From Chloroflexota bacterium (GTDB lineage: Bacteria; Chloroflexota; UBA5177; JANWHV01), in NCBI GenBank assembly GCA_025924845.1, contig JAICHN010000140.1:1-10896 (forward strand): a stretch of 10,896 nucleotides of DNA. The letters run 5' to 3'. Under the pieces are notes generated by a model. It had not been told where the DNA came from and did no database searches. It saw nothing but the letters and a program-made list of their open reading frames with translations. The position numbers were made by a program, and so were the translations under genes. Positions 5,805 through 10,896 of this stretch are shown here, in pieces. The number at the start of each line of letters is the position of its first letter. Within the stretch, counting starts at the first letter, position 1.

Positions 5805-7172
5805 TTACCGTCCCGCGTGACGCGGCAGGGCGCGCGCCAGGGTGTGCGGCGCCTGCCCCGCCCGCCAGATACTGAGTACCCAGCACAGGAATGCCCCCAT
5901 AAGCGCGCAGGACACCACGATGCCGGTGAAGGCATGGCCTCCGGCCATGGCCACGGCTACGGCGAACCAGAACGGCAGGGCGATACCCCAGCGGGCCAAC
6001 AGGAGATTGCGCGCTCGGCGTACCGCCCCGACCGTGTTCGGTCCCGGCGTGGCACGTCGGCGCTGATGCAGCCCGACGAAGGGACCGATATAGGCGGCGG
6101 TGGGTAGGTACACGGCGAGCAGCATAAGCGCGACGGCGCCGATGCCTCCCGCGGCCGACCCCAGTGAAGCCCGCGCCACGTTCAGGGCCACCAGCGAGAG
6201 CGGCACCGTTATGCCGGGAAGGATTGTGATCCAGAAGTAAAAGGGAGCCTCTACCGCCTGCAACATCTCCGTGGTGGCGGGCAGCACGCCCTGGAGCGCA
6301 GCCCGCATCTCCAGGGCGTCGGCATAGCGCTCGCGAGGGTCGAGCGCCAGCGCCCTGGCGATAACCGCCCCGGTGGAGGGTCGCAGGCCAGGGCGGAGCG
6401 CGCCTGCCGGCGGATGGCGGAAGGGCATTTCCTGGTCCGGATTATAGCCGGTGAGGAGGCGATGGAGGGTAGCACCGAGCGCATAGATATCGCTGCGCGC
6501 ATCGGCAAAGCCCTGATACTGTTCCGGCGCGGCATAGCCGGGCGTGCCGACGGCGGTGCCGGGCAAGCCGGGCGCGGCCCGACGGGCGACCCCGAAATCG
6601 ACCAGCACCAACTCCCCGGTGTCGGCCCGTTCAAGGATATTGGCAGGCTTGAGGTCGCGATAAATAATCGGCTCGGCCTGATGATGGAGAAAGTGCAGGA
6701 CCTCGCAGATCTCGACGCCCCAGCGGAGCACCTGATCCTCGGAGGGCAGCGCGTAGGCGGCCCGCATCTCCAGGCTTGGCCCGGGAACCGCCTCCATGAC
6801 CAGGTAACTGCGATCGTGCTCGGAAAAGCCCGCGTGTAAAACAGGCAGCGAACGATGACGCAGGGTGCTGAGCAGGTGAGCTTCGCGCAGGAACCACCCA
6901 AGCGCCTCTTTCCGTTCAGACGGGGCGAGGGCGCCGAAAATCAATTCCTTCAAGACCATTGCCGTCTCGCCGCGCGCCAGATCCACCACGCGGTAGACGG
7001 TGCTCATCGGCCCGCGATGGATCTGATTCAGGATACGATAACGCCCCGCCACGACACTGCCCGCCGGGCGTGCAAGCTGCATGTGACTGCTGAGCGTGAC
7101 CGCGACCGAGCAGCTCGCCGGGTCGAGATGATGCAAGCCGCAGGCCCCGCACGGGGCCGCTACTACCGACAT
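5805..7172 (-). CDS. PknB-type Ser/Thr protein kinase with C-terminal multi-span membrane domain
   Basis: The N-terminus carries a small Cys cluster (C8, C11, C21, numbered from the ATG at 7172), perhaps a reduced zinc ribbon. The kinase domain spans about 43-296: VLKE lysine (K75), helix C glutamate (E97), YRDLKPANI catalytic loop (D173, N178), DFG (D192), the YAAPEQY motif, and an arginine in DPRERYADA. Catalytic residues are intact, but the glycine loop is degenerate (IHRGPMSTVY) and HRD is YRD, as in other Chloroflexota and cyanobacterial kinases. Four hydrophobic segments follow (about 312-332, 343-365, 393-413, 414-436). The kinase faces the cytoplasm; no extracellular sensor domain is visible. 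The frame extends to 7334, but I chose the ATG at 7172 because GGAGAAGG (7180-7187) lies seven bases upstream; the ATG at 7199 with GAGAGGGA is a close alternative. Substrates are unknown. Confidence 0.88.
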   Translation of the reverse strand: MSVVAAPCGACGLHHLDPASCSVAVTLSSHMQLARPAGSVVAGRYRILNQIHRGPMSTVYRVVDLARGETAMVLKELIFGALAPSERKEALGWFLREAHLLSTLRHRSLPVLHAGFSEHDRSYLVMEAVPGPSLEMRAAYALPSEDQVLRWGVEICEVLHFLHHQAEPIIYRDLKPANILERADTGELVLVDFGVARRAAPGLPGTAVGTPGYAAPEQYQGFADARSDIYALGATLHRLLTGYNPDQEMPFRHPPAGALRPGLRPSTGAVIARALALDPRERYADALEMRAALQGVLPATTEMLQAVEAPFYFWITILPGITVPLSLVALNVARASLGSAAGGIGAVALMLLAVYLPTAAYIGPFVGLHQRRRATPGPNTVGAVRRARNLLLARWGIALPFWFAVAVAMAGGHAFTGIVVSCALMGAFLCWVLSIWRAGQAPHTLARALPRHAGR

Positions 7173-7292
7173 ACCGCCGCCTTCTCCGACAACCCTCATC
7201 TGTTTCCCTCTCATGGTACCGTACGGAAGGCCGTGTGGGACGATAGTTATGGTCGCGATCGTCTCCATGTGCGCGAGTTTCTTACTCCGGAC

Positions 7293-7319
7293 AGCGTAAT
7301 CGGCCCGCCTGGCGGTCAA
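7293..7319 (-). promoter_or_regulatory. Weak candidate promoter for the kinase gene
   Basis: On the minus strand, TTGACC (7314-7319) and TACGCT (7293-7298) are separated by 15 bases, shorter than the usual 16-18. If real, transcription would begin near 7286, which excludes the most upstream in-frame start (7334) and supports a start at 7199 or 7172. Confidence 0.22.
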
Positions 7320-7331
7320 TCGTTCCGCTGA

Positions 7332-7343
7332 CACGCCGGCGTG
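7332..7343. promoter_or_regulatory. Perfect 12-base palindrome, operator-like
   Basis: CACGCCGGCGTG reads the same on both strands and lies between the divergent kinase and methyltransferase starts. Its size fits a dimeric regulator's site. No cognate regulator is known, and short GC palindromes arise by chance in DNA of this composition. Confidence 0.3.
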
Positions 7344-7435
7344 GTGTACCCTTGGAGCGTTGGTGACCGACCCGCTAGCCGCACCCTGTCATGATCGTTC
7401 GGGGTCGCACATAGGCGGCGCCCAGCGGCCCAGAT

Positions 7436-7449
7436 CCGGCCGCGGCCGG
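7436..7449. promoter_or_regulatory. Perfect 14-base GC palindrome with flanking inverted arms
   Basis: CCGGCCGCGGCCGG is a perfect palindrome 56 bases before the methyltransferase start. It is flanked by GGCCC (7427-7431) and GGGCC (7456-7460), giving a larger interrupted inverted repeat. It could be an operator or a leader hairpin. Chance is a real alternative at this GC content. Confidence 0.3.
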
Positions 7450-7505
7450 CAGGTCCGGGCCGAACACGGCGGCAAGCGACGGTTGCATTTCTGGGGGAAA
7501 GCAGC

Positions 7506-8285
7506 ATGTCCAGATCGAGCGAGCACAACGAAACCGTACGCCGCGAATTCACCAGCCAGGCGACGGCATACGCGAGCAATCCGGTCATCTCCGATCGCGA
7601 GCGCATCGACCGATTCTTTCAAGCGGTGCATCCGCCCGGCACGGCATGCGTACTGGATGTAGCTACGGGTCCGGGATACCTCGCCATGTATTTCGCCGAG
7701 CGATGCCGCGAGGTTACGGGGATCGATCTGACCGCCGCGCCGCTTGAGTTGGCGAACCGCATGCGCGATCAGCGCGGCCAGGCAAACCTACGGTTTGAGC
7801 AAGGGGATGTCGCGCATCTCCCCTTTTCCGAGGGCACATTTGATGTCGTGATCTGCCGCTTTGCCCTGCACCACATGTTGGAGCCGCGCGTCGCGCCGGC
7901 TGAGATGGCGCGGGTATGTCGCACGGGCGGCGTGGTGGCGGTCGAGGATCTGGTGGTGAGTGAGCATACGGCGCGTGGGGCGTATCAGAACAGGATAGAG
8001 ACGCTCCGTGATTCGTCTCACGTTCGAGCGCTTCCCTTGAGTGAGCTGCTGATCCTGTTCGCCCGAGAAGGGCTGGAGGTCGAAACGGTCTATACGAGTC
8101 AATTAACTCCAGTCGTGGAACAATGGCTAGCGAATGCGCACACCCCTGCCGAGCGGGCCAATGAGGTGCGTGAACTGGTGGAGGACGACGAGAAAAGTGA
8201 CCTCAGCGGGATGCGCCCCTTCCGCCAGGGGGACCAACTTGCCTTCATCCAGCGTACGGGGGCGGTAATCGGCCGCAAGCTTTGA
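7506..8285 (+). CDS. Class I SAM-dependent methyltransferase (UbiE/MenG-like)
   Basis: This 259-residue cytoplasmic methyltransferase has the Rossmann-like class I fold. Motif I is VLDVATGPGYLA (49-60), the acidic loop is GIDLT (72-76), the motif II region is FEQGDVAHLPF (97-107), and motif IV is FDVVICRFALHHM (112-124). The FALHHM and LPF wording is typical of methyltransferase domain 11 proteins related to UbiE and YcgJ. The C-terminal third (about 160-259) is less conserved and should determine the acceptor, which cannot be read from sequence. The ATG start is supported by GGGGGAAA upstream. The gene is divergent from the kinase and convergent with csaA. Directly after its stop is a strong Shine-Dalgarno sequence leading into only eight codons, which suggests a lost partner gene downstream. 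Confidence 0.88.
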   Translation: MSRSSEHNETVRREFTSQATAYASNPVISDRERIDRFFQAVHPPGTACVLDVATGPGYLAMYFAERCREVTGIDLTAAPLELANRMRDQRGQANLRFEQGDVAHLPFSEGTFDVVICRFALHHMLEPRVAPAEMARVCRTGGVVAVEDLVVSEHTARGAYQNRIETLRDSSHVRALPLSELLILFAREGLEVETVYTSQLTPVVEQWLANAHTPAERANEVRELVEDDEKSDLSGMRPFRQGDQLAFIQRTGAVIGRKL

Positions 8286-8320
8286 AGGAGAACATGCGCA
8301 TTGTAGTTGGCGGTGTGTAG
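8285..8320 (+). pseudogene. Orphan Shine-Dalgarno and start followed by eight codons (probable gene remnant)
   Basis: AAGGAG (8285-8290) begins at the last base of the methyltransferase stop. It is followed three bases later by ATG (8294) and the peptide MRIVVGGV, then TAG (8318-8320). The ribosome binding site is as good as any in the window. The peptide looks like the first beta strand of a nucleotide- or flavin-binding protein, but it stops at the expected glycine-rich loop. It may be the stub of a deleted or interrupted gene, or a very short leader peptide. No continuation is recognisable in the 33 bases before the convergent csaA. Confidence 0.4.
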
Positions 8321-8353
8321 GGTAAACGGTTCGGCGCCGCATCCTGTCGGAGG

Positions 8354-8716
8354 TCAGAATACTCGTCCCCCCAGAGGTATGGCGCGCTCCGGTTCCAGGA
8401 GTACTACATTGCCCTCGGCATCGGGAACGCCGAGCACCAGTACTTCAGAACTGAAATCGGCAATGCGGCGCGGCGGGAAGTTCAGCACGGCAAGCACCAG
8501 GCGGCCGGGCAGATCCTCCAGGCAATACAACTGGGTAAGTTGCGCGCTCGATTGGCGTAGTCCCAGTGGCCCGAAGTCGATCGTGAGTTGGTACGCGGGC
8601 TTGCGCGCGGCGGTGAAGGACTGAGCGGCAGTGATCCGGCCCACTCGTATATCGATCCGCTCGAAGTCGTCGAGCGTCACCTGCTCCCTGAGTTCGGGTA
8701 TGTTGTCTTGCTCCAC
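8354..8716 (-). CDS. csaA: CsaA, tRNA-binding-domain (OB-fold) chaperone
   Basis: CsaA is a small cytoplasmic homodimeric OB-fold protein related to the C-terminal tRNA-binding domain of MetRS. In Bacillus it has been described as a secretion-related chaperone, and it binds tRNA. Counting from the GTG at 8716 (120 residues), it has TLDDFERIDIRVG (14-26), ARKPAYQLTIDFG (37-49), SSAQLT (56-61), the LAVLNFPPR region and the SEVLVLGVPD region. Together these match the family almost end to end. The frame stays open to an ATG at 8794, but the extra 26 residues are unlike the family. The GTG has AAGGAG (8728-8733) eleven bases upstream. A shorter GTG start at 8680 is also possible. It converges with the methyltransferase gene. 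No Sec component is adjacent. Confidence 0.9.
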   Translation of the reverse strand: MEQDNIPELREQVTLDDFERIDIRVGRITAAQSFTAARKPAYQLTIDFGPLGLRQSSAQLTQLYCLEDLPGRLVLAVLNFPPRRIADFSSEVLVLGVPDAEGNVVLLEPERAIPLGGRVF

Positions 8717-8829
8717 GGCGGCTCTGTCTCCTTTCCGGCTGGACGTACAGCGCGTTTCGGTCGCCAATCGGGTTATCCAGGGCGTTGCCTTCATGGTACC
8801 GAGTACGTGCTATGGCCAATACCGGCGGC

Positions 8830-9006
8830 TCAGAAGCAATGAGCGATTTCGAGCGGTGTTGCGACCTTGACCAGCCCGAGGCTTCGCAACAGTTGGAGAT
8901 TGTCTTGCACAGTACGTCTCGGCACCGTGGCCACCAGATTCTCTCGCAATACTACTGCCGATTCCTTTTGGTATGCGGTGACAGGCAGAGACTCTGGTTG
9001 CCGCGT
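8830..9006 (-). pseudogene. Possible winged-helix DNA-binding domain fragment
   Basis: There are 58 sense codons between TAA (9007-9009) and TGA (8830-8832). The translation contains RENLVATVPRRTVQDNL followed directly by QLLRSLGLVKV. The pattern of helix, short turn, then R-T-V-x-x-x-L-x-L-L-x-x-L-G-L-V is the recognition helix and lead-in of many winged helix-turn-helix regulators. There is no ATG; the only plausible starts are a TTG at 8949 or GTG codons further in, none with a clear Shine-Dalgarno sequence. It looks like the C-terminal remnant of a regulator gene or a chance frame. Codon third-position GC is modest compared with the neighbours. Confidence 0.3.
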
Positions 9007-9026
9007 TTACATATTGATGCGCGCCC

Positions 9027-9046
9027 CGGGCCCTCCGTGCGGCCCG
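9027..9046 (-). terminator. GC hairpin directly after plsX
   Basis: The arms CGGGCC (9027-9032) and GGCCCG (9041-9046) pair perfectly around an eight-base loop. They begin one base after the plsX stop codon on the minus strand. No U-tract follows, only an AT-richer stretch near 9005-9018, so it may be a weak or factor-aided terminator or an RNA-stabilising hairpin. Confidence 0.35.
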
Positions 9047-9047
9047 A

Positions 9048-10070
9048 TCACTCTGCCGACCCCCGCGCCTCCGCCAACGACCGCCCGATCGCTCCCACCA
9101 CGTCGGCGCGGGCCAGCCGATCGGCCAGACGCAGGGCCTGCGTGATGGCGCGTGCTTTGGACCGCCCGTGGCAATTGACCAGCACTCCTTGGACGCCCAG
9201 CACTGGTACGCCGCCGTATTCGGCATAGTCAAGTCGACGACCGAGGGCACGGAGCGCGGGCAGGGCCAGCGCCGCGCCAAGTTTGGCGCGCAGGCTGCTC
9301 TGCAGTTGACTGCGCAGCAGGCCGACGATCGTGCTCGCCGTACCCTCCATGGTCTTCAGAATGACGTTCCCCGTAAAGCCGTCGCAGACCACCACGTCCG
9401 CCTTCCCGGCCGTCACGTCGTTGCCCTCGATGTTGCCGATAAAGTTAAGGTCGCTCGCCTTGAGCAATTCGAAGGCAGCCAGGGTAAGTGGGGTGCCTTT
9501 TCCCTCTTCCTCGCCATTGCTCATCAGGCCCACGCGGGGCCGAGCCAGTCCGCGCTCTACCTGCATATACACGGCGCCCATGCGGGCGAACTGCAAGAGC
9601 CACGCCGGCTTGCATTCGGCGTTGGCCCCCATATCAAGCAGGAATGCCTGGCCATCGCGCGTCGGCACCAGTCCACCGAAGGCCGGTCTGTCGATACCTT
9701 CCTGCCGTTTGAGAAAAAAAATGCCTGCCGCCATGATCGCCCCGCTGTTGCCGGCCGACACCGCTGCCGCGGCCTGCCCATCATGGACCATGCGCACGCA
9801 GGCCGGCAACGATGCGTTGGGTTTGGCACGCAAGGCGCGGGCAGGGTGCTCGTGCATGGCAATAATGTCCGGGGCGTGATGGATGGTAATGCCGGCCGGT
9901 ATCGTACCCAGCTCGGACATGACGGCACGGATACGCGGCTCGTCGCCGACCAGGCAAATAGCCGGCCCATGGTCGCGGACGCCCGCTACGGCGCCCTTCA
10001 CGATCTCGTCCGGCGCATGGTCGCCTCCCATGGCATCGAGGGCGATAGGGAGCCGGGCAGGTGCGCTCAC
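9048..10070 (-). CDS. plsX: Phosphate acyltransferase PlsX
   Basis: PlsX converts acyl-ACP plus phosphate to acyl-phosphate, the donor used by PlsY in the first acylation of glycerol-3-phosphate for phospholipid synthesis; it is a peripheral membrane enzyme. The 340 residues match the family over the full length: IALDAMGGDHAP (9-20), SAGNSGA (105-111), LLDMGANAECKP (144-155), GLMSNGEEEGKG (181-192), GNIEGNDV (212-219), VCDGFTGNVILK (228-239), YGGVPVLGVQGV (285-296) and HGRS (301-304). The start is a GTG (10068-10070) that overlaps the pepF stop in the sequence GTGA, so translation is probably coupled to pepF. The usual companions rpmF, fabH and fabD are not next to it. A GC hairpin follows the stop. 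Confidence 0.95.
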   Translation of the reverse strand: MSAPARLPIALDAMGGDHAPDEIVKGAVAGVRDHGPAICLVGDEPRIRAVMSELGTIPAGITIHHAPDIIAMHEHPARALRAKPNASLPACVRMVHDGQAAAAVSAGNSGAIMAAGIFFLKRQEGIDRPAFGGLVPTRDGQAFLLDMGANAECKPAWLLQFARMGAVYMQVERGLARPRVGLMSNGEEEGKGTPLTLAAFELLKASDLNFIGNIEGNDVTAGKADVVVCDGFTGNVILKTMEGTASTIVGLLRSQLQSSLRAKLGAALALPALRALGRRLDYAEYGGVPVLGVQGVLVNCHGRSKARAITQALRLADRLARADVVGAIGRSLAEARGSAE

Positions 10071-10896
10071 AGCGCTTCCAGTTCGTCTACCAAACTTGCA
10101 AAGACGGCTACGGCCCGCTCAAGCGGGTCGGGAATGGTCATGTCGAGGCCGGCGGCCGCCAAGATGTCAATGGAGTGCGCCGACGACCCGGTGCGGAGGA
10201 AGGTGAGGTACCGTGCAATGGCGAGGGCGCCATCGCTCCGGATAGCAGCACTGAAGGCAGCAGCGGCGGCGATACCAGTCGCATACTGGTAAGAGTAGAA
10301 GTTGCGGTAGTGATGAAGAGGACGCATCCAGTTGCCGCCCATCGTGTCAGTGCTGATCTCCACCGTGTCACCGTACATCCGGCGCAGATTTGCCATGGCC
10401 GCTTCCGTGACGCTTTCGTACGTCAACGGCTGCCCTTGCTCGACCATGGTGTGGACATCGAGCTGCAGAGCCGCCATCTGGGCGCCGCCGAAGAAGTTGC
10501 TGGTGAAGGCGCCGAGCACCCTGGCCAGTACGGCACGGCGCAGGGCACGTTCGTTCGTGGTGTCCAGCAGAAAGCGCGCCAACAGCAATTCGTTTGTGGT
10601 AGAGGCAATCTCGGCCAGGAAACTGGTGTAATGCGCGTAGATAAAGGGTTGCGCGGCACTGCTGAATGTGGAGTGGACGGCGTGGCCCAACTCATGGGCG
10701 AGGGTAAAGGTATCACTCAGCTTTCCCTGCCAATTAAGTAAGATCACAGGATGGTAGCCGTAGCAGCCGTACGAGTAAGCGCCATGTCGCTTCCCCGCGT
10801 TGTCCGCCCAGTCGATCCAGCGTTCACGCCGTGCCTGGGCAAGTACCTCGGCGTATTCAGCACCAAGGGGAGCTACCGCCTGGATCACCTGATCGA
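10067..10896 (-). CDS. pepF: Oligoendopeptidase F (M3 family), C-terminal part
   Basis: This is a zinc metallopeptidase that cuts oligopeptides in the cytoplasm. The frame is open to the window edge, so the GTG at 10886-10888 is internal; roughly half of the usual 600-residue protein, the N-terminal half, is missing. Counting from that GTG, AYSYGCYGYHPVILLNW (37-53) precedes the HExxH zinc site FTLAHELGHAVHS (H65, E66, H69). The third ligand glutamate is E93 in SFLAEIASTTNE. The substrate-contacting HYRNFYSYQYATG segment lies further down. All are standard for PepF and separate it from other M3 peptidases such as thimet oligopeptidase. The stop TGA (10067-10069) overlaps the plsX GTG start. 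The catalytic half is intact. Confidence 0.93.
   Translation of the reverse strand, partial: DQVIQAVAPLGAEYAEVLAQARRERWIDWADNAGKRHGAYSYGCYGYHPVILLNWQGKLSDTFTLAHELGHAVHSTFSSAAQPFIYAHYTSFLAEIASTTNELLLARFLLDTTNERALRRAVLARVLGAFTSNFFGGAQMAALQLDVHTMVEQGQPLTYESVTEAAMANLRRMYGDTVEISTDTMGGNWMRPLHHYRNFYSYQYATGIAAAAAFSAAIRSDGALAIARYLTFLRTGSSAHSIDILAAAGLDMTIPDPLERAVAVFASLVDELEAL

Larger units (their letters stand above)
7173..7505. other. Divergent intergenic region between the kinase and the methyltransferase
   Basis: These 333 bases lie between the two outward-facing starts. I see no convincing gene, although the kinase frame remains open back to 7334, so part could be coding if translation began upstream. 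It holds the kinase ribosome binding sites, a weak minus-strand promoter candidate, two perfect palindromes (entered separately) and the methyltransferase ribosome binding site GGGGGAAA (7493-7500), with its G-run ending eight bases before the ATG. It is the likely control region for both genes. Confidence 0.5.
8717..9047. other. Intergenic region between plsX and csaA
   Basis: These 331 bases lie between the plsX stop and the csaA start, both minus-strand genes. They contain the csaA ribosome binding site, a short open frame resembling a winged helix (8830-9006) and a GC hairpin next to the plsX stop (9027-9046). I found no tRNA-like cloverleaf and no convincing promoter for csaA. The gap is unusually long for this compact window, which fits a decayed gene. 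Confidence 0.5.

Noticed and set aside
7173..7334. Kinase N-terminal extension up to 7334
   Set aside because: The frame is open, but the 54 extra residues have no family-like sequence and the start has no evident Shine-Dalgarno sequence. The two downstream ATGs (7199, 7172) have good ones.
7332..7343. Mobile-element end or attachment site
   Set aside because: It is a single short palindrome. No transposase or integrase gene and no matching copy or direct repeat was seen elsewhere in the window.
8717..8794. CsaA N-terminal extension to the ATG at 8794
   Set aside because: CsaA proteins are about 110 residues and begin just before the DDF motif. The 26 extra residues are non-conserved, and AAGGAG supports the GTG at 8716.
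8810..9280. Minus-strand frame of 156 codons running from plsX into the gap
   Set aside because: Its first half is out of frame inside plsX, and its second half reads the gap in a different frame from the winged-helix pattern. The translation is Arg-rich with no domain.
9168..10292. Plus-strand open frame of 374 codons
   Set aside because: It is antisense to plsX and pepF, which match their families end to end; the frame is open because of codon bias.

Overview
The window is GC-rich DNA, dense with genes and coding on both strands. It holds eight complete genes and two genes cut by the window edges, plus two probable gene remnants. Several things fit a Chloroflexota-like bacterium: a Uma2 (DUF820) nuclease, a PknB-type kinase with a YRD catalytic loop and a membrane tail, a CsaA protein, an S51/cyanophycinase-like hydrolase, and PepF beside PlsX. 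This assignment is inference; there is no rRNA or tRNA to test it, and I recognised no IS element, CRISPR array, phage gene or plasmid gene.

Layout. On the plus strand (1-2551) are the 3' part of an allantoinase, a membrane-anchored J-domain protein and a Uma2 protein. The Uma2 stop codon overlaps the stop codon of a convergent S51-family gene by 4 bases. On the minus strand, from 7172 down to 2548, run a Ser/Thr kinase with a multi-span C-terminal membrane domain, a 798-residue protein, and the S51-family hydrolase. All three point the same way, and the last two are only 21 bases apart. The 798-residue protein is the standout: a complete cysteinyl-tRNA synthetase joined in frame to a family-2 glycosyltransferase and ending in a tail with 15 His in 51 residues. 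A class I methyltransferase (7506-8285, plus) diverges from the kinase across a 333-base gap that carries two perfect palindromes. Directly after its stop codon, a strong Shine-Dalgarno sequence and an ATG lead into only eight codons. Convergent to it is csaA (minus). A 331-base gap then holds a short winged-helix-like open frame and a GC hairpin. Last come plsX and the 3' part of pepF, which share a GTGA stop/start overlap.

How the genes work together. Most are housekeeping or general metabolism: purine/allantoin breakdown, proteostasis (J-domain, CsaA, PepF), phospholipid synthesis (PlsX) and translation (CysRS). No classical pathway links the whole window. The possible new biology lies in the minus-strand kinase / CysRS-glycosyltransferase-His-tail / S51 group. 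The fusion is read directly from the sequence: no stop codon interrupts the frame, and the CysRS catalytic and zinc ligands are all present. What the fusion does is unknown.
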